From Torreya grandis (taxonomy: Eukaryota > Streptophyta > Pinopsida > Cupressales > Taxaceae): 64,000 nucleotides of DNA. Each line of letters starts with the position of its first letter. Position 1 is the first letter of the stretch. The notes under the pieces were generated by a model. It was given only the letters and a program-made list of their open reading frames with translations. It searched no databases and was not told where the DNA came from. The DNA is taken from positions 1,036,001 through 1,100,000 of the forward strand of contig JARHVA010003187.1 of NCBI GenBank assembly GCA_037957365.1. Direction: 5' to 3'. Shown piece by piece: positions 36,231-48,845 of the stretch. The position numbers were made by a program, and so were the translations under genes.

Positions 36231-36918
36231 ATAGAGGTAAAATTTCAAGTGAATCTTATATACTTTAGATGTATATTCATACACATTAATTGCATCCTTG
36301 GTAGATTTTGTGTAAGAAAATATAAAATACCTAATTTATAATTTTTTGGGCTTTTTATTGTTTGATGTATTAACATGGATTGGTGTAACTTATTATAAAC
36401 TCATCCTCCATTTCAAATATGTTTTCAATAACAAAAATAGTGAGCTAAAAATTTGTTTGATATCCCATTATATGTAGTTTCCATAGTGGGTCAATCCCAA
36501 TCAGTAGGATTGGATGTACATATATTTATAGAATTCATTTGATAAAAGTTGTTTGGTACAATATATTTCTAACAATTTTTTAATCAAGCATAACATGTCT
36601 TCATCAATATGCACACCACTCCTTTCTTTAAATATTGGCCTCATAGCCAAGCACTTGATTCCTTGTTATCCTAATCACATATAGCGGTTCAATCTTTATG
36701 ATTGATATCCAAAATGGTCATAGCTCGTAATTCAATTCCTATCTTGATTCCATCCAAACATAAAAATTTCATCTCTATCTATGGAGTTATAAATTTAGAT
36801 GTCATAGCCTCTTGATCCCATTGTACCTAGTCGATTCCATTGGTTTGTTGGGAGAGTGTCCATTAGATTTCATTGGTTTGTTGGGAGAGTGTTGACTATA
36901 AACTATAACCTATATGTA
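36231..36918. other. Spacer up to Gypsy-1
   Basis: AT-rich. Contains a short tandem duplication around CATTGGTTTGTTGGGAGAGT (36837-36895). The last five bases, ATGTA (36914-36918), are the left target duplication of Gypsy-1. Confidence 0.55.
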
Positions 36919-38136
36919 TGTCATGTCCCCTTTTCAGTTGACATGTTCTGAGTTCATGGTTAGCCTATTATGCGACCCTCGTACGCTGAGAGGATGGTTA
37001 GGGGGTCTTGATGGAGATTGGCATGGCTTCATTTAGCAAAATTTTTCTAGTTGGCTTTCGTTTGGGCTCGATTGGACATGTATTGAGGGAGATATTAATA
37101 TTTGATTGATTTAATCAAATATTAATTATTTGGTCTAATTTTAAATTAGAAAGCCTAATTCTAATTTAAGAAAAGCCTAATTAGGGAAAGCATATCTTTG
37201 GAGGGTATAAGGGTTTCTCATGGAGGCCATTATTGATTATGCATTGATTATTGATTTTGATATTGAAAGAAATTCTTCTGTGAAGACTGAGCCAAGGGTT
37301 CCAGGATTCCATTTGCAGTGGAGAACATCAAATCTTCATTATGTGCGATTCAGAGGCTATGAGATATCAGCTGATCTATTGCCAAATTGAGAGATAGCTC
37401 CATACAGAAGTTGTCACAGAGGTATACAGATTTGAGAGGTAACTTCATCCAGAAGTTGTCACAGAGCTTTCCAGGTATTTATTTTATTAGGTTTTTGATC
37501 CAATAAGTTATACAGATATAGATCTTCTGTATTAGAATCGTATATTCTTGAGATCAGGTTGTTCATCTATCAGAGGTTGAAACAAACAGGTGGGTGGTCG
37601 TACTAAGTCCGTACAGGTCCGTACAGATCCGCTCAGGCACCGACCTCGGCAGACAGAGATCCCCACTGAATGACATCGGCTGACTGAAGACCAATGTCGG
37701 CAGAGAATGACCCACAGAGACTGACGTCGATAGTATATCGACCGATGCCGGTGACTGTGTGTTCGACACAGTAGGCCGAGACGAGACAGAATTTAGGTTT
37801 CATTTCCAGATTGGCAGAAGATCAGGGTTTTAAGACCGGATGTTAATATTCTTTTATTTGTATGAGAGAAGACTGTAATTGTAATTATTTGAACGAGTGA
37901 TAAGATATTTGATTAGCAGATAAGAGATATATTGTGATTTATTTATATTTATTTGAAATTATCTTACAAAATTGTATCTTGTTTAGAGCTTTTGTGTTCT
38001 ATATTCCCTGTTTGAAGGGGATATTATAGTTGTTCAGAGCTTTTGTAGGAGAAAAAGGAGCCCTAAGTAAGGGACATTACAGTGGTATCAGAGCTTTTGC
38101 AGGAAAAAAAGGAGCCCCTAAGTAAGGGACATTACA
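36919..38136 (+). repeat. Gypsy-1 5' LTR
   Basis: 1218 bases. It carries a palindrome array at 37639-37752 and, at its 3' end, a 55-bp near-duplication (38027-38081 and 38082-38136) whose second copy begins with an extra primer-site sequence GTGGTATCAGAGC. Confidence 0.9.
37639..37752. repeat. Palindrome array in the Gypsy-1 5' LTR
   Basis: Five degenerate copies of a 12-bp palindrome related to ACCGACGTCGGT at 37639, 37669, 37690, 37720 and 37741, spaced 30, 21, 30 and 21 bases. Confidence 0.8.
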
Positions 38137-38182
38137 GTGGTATCAGAGCTAAATCCTGCCATCCTGAGGGTGTGACAATCTT

Positions 38183-39377
38183 ATGCAGCCACAAGAGTTG
38201 GGACCACACAGGTATACCACACGCAGTAGAGCCTTGCTTGAAGGTACCCAATTGTTAGAGCAGCAGTGGATTATCATGAGTGACAGACGTGAGGGTAGCC
38301 CACCCAGGGGCCACAGGTATGATGCTGATCAGGACACCAGAGAATTTCACCATGTTATGATGACAAGCCAACAACAGATGAATCAGACACTATAGGCACT
38401 TATGACTATGATAAGGGGGATGAATGCACCTGATAGACAGAATGGGGAACAAGGAGATAACATGAGTGCTACTATTAATTAGAGACCCCAACAGACCCAT
38501 TCTAGGACCACTGATAGACCTTCACGGCCTACGTTTATACAGGATGAACCAGAGGCTCCAGCAGAAGAGGCGGCAGGTGATTTCCTATTTACAGATACCC
38601 TCATGGTTGCAACTGATGAGTGGAACTTATTAGATCCTCATGTTCAGGAGAAGATGTCCTTTGATCGTTTTGTTACTCTGAGGAGAGAGCACTACAGATT
38701 AGTTAGACAGGACAGGAGGCCTAGAGTTCAATTTAGTGAGCTGAAGAAGGCTACTGGTAAGCTTTCTTTGACTACTTTTGACGACAGCGGCAAGATGACA
38801 GCTCAAGCATGGGTTCATAAGCTTGACACCTTTTTGGCATTGAGACCAATGTCAGAGATAGAGGCCATAAAATACGCCACTTTGCACTTGGATGGAGTAG
38901 CACATGATTGGTGGTACCATGGTATGGTAACACTTCAGCATAACCAGGTGACAGAGTACCATGACTTTGTGGATAGATTGGTTGAGCAGTTTGACAGGAA
39001 AGACCCCAAGGTTTACTTCCAAGATCTGGCACAGTTGAGACAAATAGGTAACTTGGAGTCTTTCATTGGTGAGTTTCAGAGATTGGCAGTCATGGTGCCC
39101 AATATTTCTGAGTGTAGATTGGTAGTTCTCTTCATCGAGGGATTGACAGAGCCATTGAGAGGTTGGATCAAAGCCTTTGATCCTCCTTCATTACAAGTAG
39201 CTATGAAGAAGGTGCGTAGTATGGATATGGCAGCCCCATCCCATAAATTTAACTCTAAAAGGTACTTCTTCATCTAGAGACCATAAGTGCTCCAATGCAG
39301 ATACAGAGAGACTGGATTTTAACATAGATAAATCAAGTGTTAAGAATGATTCAAAGGCCAATCCAACAGCACCACAT
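38183..39377 (+). pseudogene. Gypsy-1 gag
   Basis: Starts MQPQELGPHRYTTRSRA at 38183. TAG stops occur at 38393 and near 38478; the frame is then open 38603-39277 with the retrotransposon gag domain: KMTAQAWVHKLDTFLALRPM, a YATLHLDGVAHDWWYHGM segment, DRLVEQFDRKDP, LAQLRQIGNLESFIGEFQRL and FIEGLTEPLRGWI. A +1 frameshift near 39255-39265 leads to the downstream protease frame. Gag would form the particle shell. Confidence 0.88.
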
Positions 39378-40490
39378 TTGGATCGTGAGGCGCTTAACGA
39401 TTTACGTAGGAAGAAGCTTTACTTCTATTGCAAAGGTCCATATGATATTCATCACGATTGTCCTTTGAGGCCTAAGGGCAAGGCGAATCGTGTGATGTGG
39501 GCATATTATGAGGATTTGGATTCAGAGGATTCCAAACAGCAGAATAGTTCTGAGGGGGTAGAGGCTGAGGCTTCAGGGCCTAAGGTAGAGACAGAGTTAG
39601 AGCTTCACATACATGAGGCACGCCTATCCAGCATTCAGTCGGATGAGTCATTCAGACTCCGTGGAGTTTTAATAGGGTAGAAGGTTATCAGCCTTCTTGA
39701 TACAAGAGCCACACATAATTTCATAGATGCTAGATTTATGGAGAAGCGTGGAATCACTACCAAAGATTTTGAGGGCATCAGAGTTAAGGTAGCCGATGGT
39801 CACACTCTTAGGTGTGAGCGTATGATTAGAGACCTCCCATTGCACTTGAACAACTATGAGTTCAAGGCTAATTATTATGTGGTAGACATGGGGGACATAG
39901 ACTTAGTCTTGGGTATGAATTGGCTTCATTCATTTGAGGAAGTTACTCTTTGTCTCAAGGACATGGAGGTTCTCTTTGATGTTGATGGGAAGACACATAT
40001 TCTTAAGGCAATACGGGGCAGCAGTTTCAGCTATATGTTTTTTCATCAGATGGAGATGCCTATACCACATGACATGATAGAGTGCGATGACGAGTGCACA
40101 TTGGCACCAACACAGGGGAGATATGAGGACGAGCTTGGTCTTGAGGTGAGTGCAGTTCAGGAATTATCACAGGTGGTAGGGACTCAGCTTTCTGTTATAG
40201 TTGGGTCACAGGTTGATATGACTCTTTCTAGCCTTTACAATCCAGATTTAGATATTATTCAGGTACAGAGTTTGCTTGAGTTGCTTGTTGATTTTCATTT
40301 ATGGATTGGATGTGGGGGTGCTTATCTTAGTACTAGGGATGGACATGGCATGGAGTTTGCATTGATTGATAGCAGAGCAGATCATGACTACATTTGGGAT
40401 CTAGGTGGATTAATGGGTGTATCATGCAGCGATTGCTTGAGGGAAAGCAATTTCAGGAGGGGCAGATCGTCATGTCCCCTTTTCAGTTGA
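39378..40490 (+). pseudogene. Gypsy-1 zinc knuckle and aspartic protease
   Basis: A degenerate zinc knuckle KKLYFYCKGPYDIHHDC (39410-39460) with the first cysteine changed to tyrosine is followed by an acidic linker, a TAG at 39678, then the retropepsin domain: LLDTRATHNFID (DTG mutated to DTR), VKVADGHTL, a YYVVDMGDIDLVLGMNWL segment and LCLKDMEVLFDVDG. After about 40030 comes a tail (to 40490) with no recognised domain, where reverse transcriptase would be expected. It then runs into the purine tract. The glycine loss in the active site should inactivate the protease. Confidence 0.85.
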
Positions 40491-41686
40491 CATGTTCTGA
40501 GTTCATGGTTAGCCTATTATGCGACCCTCATAGGCTGAGAGGATGGTTAGGGGGTCTTGATGGAGATTGGCGTGGCTTCGTTTAGCAGAATTTTTCTAGT
40601 TGGCTTTCGTTTGGGCTCGATTGGACATGTATTGAGGGAGATATTAATATTTGATTGATTTAATCAAATATTAATTATTTGGTCTAATTTTAAATTAGAA
40701 ATCCTAATTCTAATTTAAGAAAACCCTAATTAGGGCAAGCATATCTTTTGAGGGTATAAGGGTTTCTCATGGAGGCCATTATTGATTATGCATTGATTAT
40801 TGATTTTGATATTGAAAGAAATTCTTCTGTGAATACTGAGCCAAGGGTTCCAGGATTCCATTTGCAGTGGAGAACGTCAACTCTTCATTGTGTGGGATTC
40901 AGAGGCTGTGAGATATCAGCTGATCTATTGCCAAATTGAGAGATAGCTTCATACAGAAGTTATCACAGAGGTATACAGATTTGAGAGGTAACTTCATCTA
41001 GAAGTTGTCACAGAGCTTTCCAGTTATTTATTTTATTAGGTTTTTGATCCAATAAGTTATACAGATATAGATCTTCTGTATTAGAATCATATATTCTTGA
41101 GATCAGGTTGTTCAGCTGTCAGAGGTTGAAACAGACAGGTGGGCAGCCGTACTAAGTCCGTACAGGTCCGTACAAATCCACTCAGGCACCGACCTCGGTA
41201 GACAGAGATCCCTAGTGACCGACATCGGCCGACTGAAGACTGATGTTGGTAGAGAAGGACCCACAAAGACCGACGTCGGTAGTATATCGACCGACGCCGG
41301 CGACTGTGTGTTCGACACAGCAGGCTGAGATGAGACAAAATTTAGGTTTCATTTCCAGATTGGCAGAAGATCAGGGTTTTAAGACCGGATGTTAATATTC
41401 TTTTATTTGTATGAGAGAAGACTGTAATTGTAATTATCTGAACAAGTGATAAGATATTTGATTAGCAGATAAGAGATATATTGTGATTTATTTATATTTA
41501 TTTGAAATTATCTTACAAAATTGTATCTTGTTCAAAGCTTTTGTGTTCTATATTCCCAGTTTGAAGGGGATATTACAGTTGTTCAGAGCTTTTATAGGAG
41601 AAAAAAGGAGCCCTAAGTAAGGGACATTACAGTGGTATCAGAGCTTTTGCAGGAAAAAAAGGAGCCCCTAAGTAAGGGACATTACA
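40468..41686 (+). repeat. Gypsy-1 3' LTR
   Basis: 1219 bases, very similar to 36919-38136, including the palindrome array (41188-41301) and the terminal 55-bp duplication with its internal primer-site copy (41632-41644). Confidence 0.9.
41188..41301. repeat. Palindrome array in the Gypsy-1 3' LTR
   Basis: Copies at 41188, 41218, 41239, 41269 and 41290; 41269-41280 is the perfect palindrome ACCGACGTCGGT. The 30/21 spacing equals a 51-bp unit holding two palindromes. ACCGAC is also the core of DRE/CRT stress elements bound by DREB/CBF factors. Confidence 0.85.
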
Positions 41687-41707
41687 ATGTATATGAAATA
41701 GGCCTTG

Positions 41708-42911
41708 TGTTTTATTATTTTCAAAATATTAGAGTTATATTCCTAAATAATAAAGGTGTTGAGAAATGTAAATCAGTAAATAAATATATAGGAATTAACC
41801 TACTGATTTGTGTAAGTAGATTTTAATTTTGCCTTTTCTAAATATAGTAAGAAATGAGAGAGATTAGAACTTAGGTTATTCTAATTGATATAGATTGAGA
41901 CAAGGTCTAATACTAGAGGAGAAGGATAGAGAAATGGTCAAAAATAAATCCTTGGACTTTATTTTTGGATTGGATAGGAGCATCAAAAACAAGACACCCT
42001 ATTTTTCGGCACTGTAGTCATATTCTAGTGTTGTTGTCCTAAGGATGAAAGCTTTATGGGTTCTATTCAGAATGCTTGTGTTACTCAATCACTAAAATTT
42101 TAGAGTCTAGGACTTCATGGAGTTCTCTATGTCCCTATTTTGATCTTCAAAACCCTTAAGAGCTCTTGGTACTTGAACTTGAATGCAAACTTGGGAAAGA
42201 GAGAGAAGGGCTTAGTGTGTAAAGGATATGTTGGATGCACTTCACACTCTATCTGTGGGCACACTGTCTACATACCAATACTCTGAAGAGGGATCAAGCT
42301 AATGTAGTTCTCCCATTGAAGTGCTTGGTGCAATTTATGTATGATCAATACAACTAGAATGCAAAATTGGATGTAATTCAACTAGTTATGGACTGGTGCA
42401 ATGACTTGAATAGGCTTTCAATAAGATTGGAAGGTTGTATGCAAAGAATGAGGAGTGATTGATTCTACTTGTTTGTATTCTTGAATCTCTCTAGTAAATG
42501 AGTGTCCACCCTTCTAAATGGACTTTGAATGGCATTTTATAGGGGAATTAATGATCATGGGTTAAATGAATTTGCATTAGGTTGATAAGGAAAAGGATAA
42601 GGATCCAAAATAATCTGATCATTGAAGGCCAAAATGAACTTGGATAACAGTGCTAAAAATAAGACACCCTAGGTTGCAATGCTCCTATCTTATTTGGGCA
42701 CTATTGTCCTAAGGGGATGATATGTGAGGGGATGGTTCTGGGCCTAAAAGGGCTACTTGGGTCTGAAAGGGATACGTTTAGAAAGATATGGATGACTGGG
42801 GATTAGTGAAATAAGTAGCCTAGAAGGGTTGTGTGAGCCAACAAGAGGACCTATAGATTAGGTCTCTTAGCCATACCAAAGTTGTACAATTTCACATTTT
42901 ACATGACTACA
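41708..42911 (-). repeat. Gypsy-2 3' LTR
   Basis: Co-linear with 48846-50045. Contains two copies of a block with GACACCCTA followed by GGCACT and TGTCCTAAGG (near 41993-42055 and 42660-42720). Confidence 0.9.
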
Positions 42912-45900
42912 TTTTCCCCTCCTTTATTCTAGTGATGTAGCAAAGCAAAATACTAGGATAAAGGAAAATAAGAATACCTAAACTTACCTGTAAAGGTGAA
43001 GCTCATGAAGCTATGTGATGTTAGATGTGCATAGAGAGAGCACACTATGAATTGTGAATCTACAATGAAAACATAAAGTAGATCAGTTCTTACTAGATAT
43101 GCTATATCTAAAATAAGAATGTATAAAAGCTGAGTAAGAGGAAGAGAAAGGTATGAATACACCTCACTAGGTACATAAACCAATATAAAACCTATTGTCA
43201 TGGTAGAATGTGTTGGATAATGTCGAGTGTGTGTTGAATCAAGATTAATAATATGAATGGAGTTGAGTGCTCAATTCCTTGAAAAGTGGCTCAAGAATAC
43301 AAAGGCTGGCCCTTTGGCTCCATCATCGCTAACTATGTGAATCTAATGAATCATGCATGTGTTAATTGTTGTTTGGATTGTGTGTCCAATCCCTCTGAAT
43401 AGGTGGCTTAAGAATACAAAGGTTAGCTAGACCTTTGGCTCCATTGTTGCTCCATGAAGTGAAGCTATGAAGTAATACTAGTATAAAATGGATGCCATAT
43501 GAGATGGCTCATAAATCCCATGGATGTGTTATGAATTTGACAATGTGGTGTGGATAGCTTGAATAGATGCTAGAAACTAGACCACTCTTGGCCATTTTGA
43601 AAGATGGAGGTTAGGCTTCTATGAAAGCCTCTCTGAAACTGATGCAAAATACTTATGTGAAAGCCAACTTGGGAACTTGAGTACTCTAAAAGACAAACTT
43701 ATATGAAATTCTAAATCTAAATGTGATGCCAACCACCTACAGATGAAATAAGGCATGCAAGTATTAAGAATGTCTAGGTATAAATTGAACTTAGAAAGAA
43801 AAGAATATCAATGTGTCACACACATTTCCCCCAATCAATAATGTCTGGAACATGGTTTATAATATGTAAGTTATGCCAACTACTTAATCTAAATTGAAAG
43901 TAAGAACCATCATGTCATGCATGATAACCTACTATATCTAAACAAAGTGTACTAAAATTATTGAATCTAACTGATTTGGAAGTGCAAAAATTATCCCTGA
44001 ATTGAAAATTTTGTCTATTTATGGAAACCCTAAGTGTTTTCCTACCTAGATAGGAGAACCAAAATATGGACACCCCTATGTTTGGCATTGTAGTCCTACT
44101 TTGGCACTGTTGTCCTGAGCCAAATCTAATGACTAGTATGCCTGGTCTGATGTTTGGATTCTAAACTAGGTGATCTGAATACTATTGTTTTGAATGTTAA
44201 GAGGTTTGATCTCTATGACAAATCCCTATTTGATTCCCCCTCTTCTAAGGGTAGGAATGATGAACCTGCCATGATTACCCTCAGAAGAAAAGGAGTCTTG
44301 TAAGTGTGCTAAGTTGTATAGATGAAAGATATAACATTGAATCTTTGATAATATATTTCAAGATATAACAATATTTTAATTGATAGATTTTTAGACCAAC
44401 AGGGGTATGCCTAAATATATATAACAATGTAAGAGCATGTGCATAATACTAAACTGGATTGGTAATGTTAGATATTAGTTTTTAGTTGTTAGTAATCATG
44501 GAGGGATGTAGCATGATGTCCATCATGGCTTCTAAGAAGTAAGATAAATGCATGATTGAAATCATGGAATTGCACATAGTGGAGACCAAATAAGAAAAAA
44601 AGTATATGAAGCAATAATCAAGAAGTATACAAGGGTGGCCAAGGGGCCACACAAACAAGGGACATGGACACATGTCACTCAAACTAGAAGACAAGCATGG
44701 AAGGCATGTTCAAATTATGCATACACATACAAGTGGAAGAAGCAAAGTTGGCACAAGGGCCACAAGCATATGAAAGAGTAAAAACAAAGGACATTGGAAA
44801 ATGTCCTAAGGCACACACATGAATAGAAGCAAAGGACATTGGAAAATGTCCTAAGACTTAAGAAGGAGACAAGCAAGAATTGAAAAGTGCAATCACATAA
44901 GCTATGCTAAGCAAGGAATGAAAGCAAAAGTAAGAACTCAAAGATACAAACACATCTAACTAATCAAATAAATGTGAGAGTATGCAAGACATGTGTAGTA
45001 CAAGACTAGGTATATGTTAAGAAATACACAAGTGCTAAGTACTAGTGAAATGTCAATGTAGTAATCTATGTAATCTAGTAAGAAATGTGCATCAGTATGA
45101 TAACTCAGAGTGTGTAGTGTAGGAATGACATAACCTAGATGGTGTAGTCATGTAGAAGATGCCCCCAGTGGGTGTGTATATCAATGTATGTCTCGAATGT
45201 AGAAGTAGGAATTCCCCCTCAATGGGTAAAATGAGGCCATCAAATAGCTATATGTCATTGCACACATTCAAAGAAGATCAAGTGAAGCATGGTAATGTAG
45301 ATAAATCAACATACAATAGCTTGAGACAATAAATGTAAGTCCTAGCATGATAGTAGTAATGTAAACATGGATGATGCATACAATTAGAAATATTTTTGGT
45401 GTTTTTGTAATATTTTTAATGTTTTTATATTTTGAAGTGTTATATTGTTTTTGTATTTTTGACAATATTTGAACTATGTATAATTAAGTAGGAGATAATA
45501 TCTACAATCAATGCTGGAAATAATTGATACTAATCAATGAGTCTCAGATGAGACTCCCTATCATGGTATCTTGTATCAAATAATGAGATCTTGCATGATC
45601 ATGAGGTATGATGGAGTGTTTGAGATTGTGCAACTAATTTCTGTGTACGTTGTAACTATTCTAAAATCTCTAAAGTGGAAACTAAATGTGGGGTCCCCCT
45701 ATGACTCTGAGAAGTGGATGTAATTATAGGGCTCTTAGGGACCCATCTGAAAGAAGGAGAAGAAGCTTTATGAACAGGTGCTCTCTATGTAGCTATATGA
45801 GACCACAATGTCACTACTCTAGGTGTGAACACTATAGCTAGAAGCTATCTAGAATTTTAAAATTGTGGGGGTGTATGAACCCTATGTACTAGTGATGGAT
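42912..45900 (-). other. Gypsy-2 long non-coding interior
   Basis: About 3 kb between the protease relic and the 3' LTR, without coding motifs on either strand. It contains a direct repeat around AAGAATACAAAGG with CCTTTGGCTCCAT (about 43290-43325 and 43410-43445), the hairpin repeat at 44788-44853, and one further copy of the LTR block GACACCCCTA..TTGGCA (near 44070-44120). Confidence 0.6.
44788..44853. repeat. Direct repeat with 21-bp hairpins
   Basis: The hairpin sequence AGGACATT-GGAAA-ATGTCCT-A occurs at 44788-44808 and again at 44833-44853. A related GGGACATGGACACATGTC lies near 44660. Confidence 0.75.
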
Positions 45901-46880
45901 GTTGTAACTATGGCTAGATCAAAAGTGGAATCTATACTAAAATTGGAGGAGAAGCTAAAATCAATGGGAGAATTAGAGCTGGTGACTAGAAGGTGGTAGA
46001 TGGTTTTGATGTGGGGAGTGGTGACTCATAAGGAACTCTACCAACTATAATAACCTAATTAGCATGAATGAACTTCATGCATCCATGAACTATATAGGGT
46101 ATCACCTTTGAATCCATGGTCAACCAAGTAATATGTCAAAAACTCCTACGCTAAGAACTATAGTGAATGGGGTGGCCACATGTGTAGGAACAACCTATAG
46201 TGGAAGTACTATCTCACCCAATGAACTCTGAATATGCCCACTACAACCATTTATAATTGTGTTTGTTGGAGTGATATCCTGCTCTGAATAATCCAAATGC
46301 TAAAGTAGTGTGAAGGTGCATATGTTAAGATTGGAACCATTGTCAATGAGTATACTATGAATAATTTGATTATGAATATGTGCTCTAATAAAAAGTGCAT
46401 TATAGCCTGGATTATCCTCCACAATATCCTAATCTAAAAAGTATATCAAAGGACTAGCTAGAACTCTAGACTCATACACACCTATCATACCTCTCAAAGG
46501 ATGTGCCTCAACTGAAGGTGTCTGGTATGTAACTGGTGGAGGATGTGTATGGTATGTATGATGAACACTTGATGTGTCCTATTTCTCTTGTTTTGATTGC
46601 AATGGAAATGGATGTAAAAATATTTTCAAAACTTTATCTTATGTTGGATTTATCTTTCGAGGCTCAACTAAAGTGCCCAAATAAAGTAGATTATCATCTA
46701 TCAAGTCATGTATCTTATGTTTCAAATTGATGCATCTATTTGTGGTGTGGTGTAGTGCCCTATGGAAATCTCAAAATGCATATTGATCATATCTTCATGG
46801 AAGAAGTTTTGTTGTATTTGCTTCCTAAATAGGAGGGAGAGTGATGAGGTTACATTCCAATTACTACTATAAAACCTTGG
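45900..46880 (-). pseudogene. Gypsy-2 protease remnant
   Basis: On the minus strand: LIDNGSNLNICTFTLL (46315-46365), where the D-x-G-S pattern marks the retropepsin active site, then DITPTNTIINGCSGHIQSSL (near 46220-46285), LGEIVLPL and a THVATPFTIV-like stretch, ending FDILLG-PWI. Stops interrupt. The order after gag fits a Gypsy gag-pro region. Confidence 0.7.
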
Positions 46881-48120
46881 CTAGAGAAATTGGTAGATTG
46901 GTAAATGCCTGATGAGGAGGTGTTGATAGAACCACATGCTGAGGGGGATTTGAAGCTACATTAACTGTTGGTTGATTTTGATTCTTATTATCATTTATTT
47001 TAAATTTGTATCGGACATTGTTATTACTCTTATTTGGTGTGTCTGGGATACTTGAATACTTCAGTTTGCCCATTGAAATTAGCATGACTTCTCTTCCCTT
47101 GAGTGTATGACATAATTTAGTGAAGGATGAATAGAATAGATTCATGCAGTGCTGGTAGAAGGATATGTTTGAAGATGTCTATAGCTATTGATCAGCCATG
47201 GGGCTAGTTAACTTAGCCAGAATAGTTTTGTATCTAAGAACATAATCTGTGAGAGGCTCATTTGACCTCTGTTTCTATTGTGTAATCTATGCATATGAGA
47301 CCTTATCACCAATGTTGATACTAGAAAATGCTAAGAAAATATTTCCTAAAGGATTGAATGCTGTGACCAACTAATTTGGTAGACTATAAAACCACTTTAA
47401 AGCATAATCCTTTAGGCTCCATGAATTTTTTTTTGTAAGTAGTCAGTCATTGGGTACATAATCCAAACATGCTACATGAAAATCTCTCAAATGTATCTCT
47501 GGATCACCCTTGCCATCATAAAGAGTAAGCTTGGGTTGAAAAAATCCTTGTGTCAATGGTGTAGAAGCAATGTGATGTGGTAATGGTGTATGCAAAAGAG
47601 TAAAATAATCCAATGCCTATATAGGTCTAGTGGTACCTTGCTCAAGATGTTGCACCTTGGATTGAAGAGATCATATCTCTTGCATAAGGGCTACGACATC
47701 AGAATATAGGGATGTCCTATCTATAGCTAGTGGCATAGAAGAAGGTTGGGTTGCTATAGGGGTGGTTGAGACATAGTTGCACCCATAGTGTCATTTGCAA
47801 CTAGTTTCTTTATATGACTAGAAGAGTCAACTTGCTTGGCCTTTTTTATTTCCATGATGGATTGAAAAATTAGTGTATGATCTTTAGGTTGTTCCTTAAT
47901 TTTTTCTCTAAAATTTTGTAAAACCAAATCTTTGTATAGGACAACTTCATTATCAACAATAGGTGGAAGTGGAACGGTAGTCCAATGTGGTGGAGCATGA
48001 GCATTTGTATGTACCTCATCATTATTTTTTTCATATTGCTCATGGTCAGATTTATTTTGATCAAAATTTGTATAATATGGATGTTTAGCATCTATAGAAG
48101 GAGTCAGACCTATTTGTTTG
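46880..48120 (-). pseudogene. Gypsy-2 gag remnant
   Basis: Minus strand, from HPYYTNFDQNKSDHEQYEKN (N-terminal side, about 48080) through PPHWTTVPLPPIVDNE to the retrotransposon gag core: LYDGKGDPEIHLRDFHVACL and ND-LLTKKNSWSLKDYALKWF (47385-47530), then SNEPLTDYVLRYKTILAKL (near 47200-47265). Several stops. The wording fits plant Gypsy gag. Confidence 0.8.
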
Positions 48121-48845
48121 TTTATTATATATGACCAAATTGAAGGAATCTGGGTGACCTTAGGAGGATTGCCACTAAGTCTCGCACTTCATCTTGAAGG
48201 AAGAGATGCAAGGAAGTTAGGTGGCATAAGGAAAACAACTTGGATAATAGTAGCAAAAATTAAATTGATATAATCTAAGCAAGGAAATAGAATATGCATG
48301 AAAAGGATACAAAATTTTGAAACATGTAAGGTGAAACCTCAATACGCAAATAGGTTCTAGTATATGCAACTAGGGATTTTTCAAAAATATTATTTGCTAA
48401 ATACTATGGATTTTCAAGGTTGAAACTAATTTTTTGAGTTTGATATGCAACTAAATTTTTAGAAAATGATGCGAAAAGTAATAAAAAATAATTGAGAATG
48501 TATGTGATGCAACTAGGGTTTTGAAAGATTTTTTTGTAAATTAGTGCAATAATTTGAAAATTTTAGACAAAATTTGTACAATTTTTCTTGAAAAATTTAA
48601 GAAAAATCTAAAAATATTTTTAAAATTAACAATATATTTTTCTTAGTGGTTTGAAAGTATTTATATGCAAATAAGACCTAATATGTACAAACTAGGGTTT
48701 GGGTGATTTTATTGAAAATATTTCAATTAATTTGTATTTTATTTATTTTTAAATTCAAAAAAATATTGTAAAAAATCAAAAATAATTATCCCTAGGGTTT
48801 CTAAGGTTTTTGTGCAAAAATTTGAAGTAAGTTGGGTCTACCAAA

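Larger units (their letters stand above)
36919..41686 (+). mobile_element. Gypsy-1: gag-protease-only LTR retrotransposon
   Basis: LTRs of 1218 and 1219 bases (36919-38136, 40468-41686) that start (T/C)GTCATGTCCCC and end GGGACATTACA. Perfect ATGTA target duplications at 36914-36918 and 41687-41691. The primer site TGGTATCAGAGC follows the left LTR (38138-38149) and a purine tract AGGAGGGG (40455-40462) precedes the right LTR. The 2.3-kb interior codes gag and aspartic protease only; no reverse transcriptase, RNase H or integrase motif was found. Because the LTRs, primer site and purine tract are retained, it could have moved using enzymes of a full-length relative. Confidence 0.93.

Noticed and set aside
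42953..44694. Minus-strand open frames in the Gypsy-2 interior
   Set aside because: Hydrophobic-looking translations of AT-rich DNA with no RT, integrase or envelope motif.
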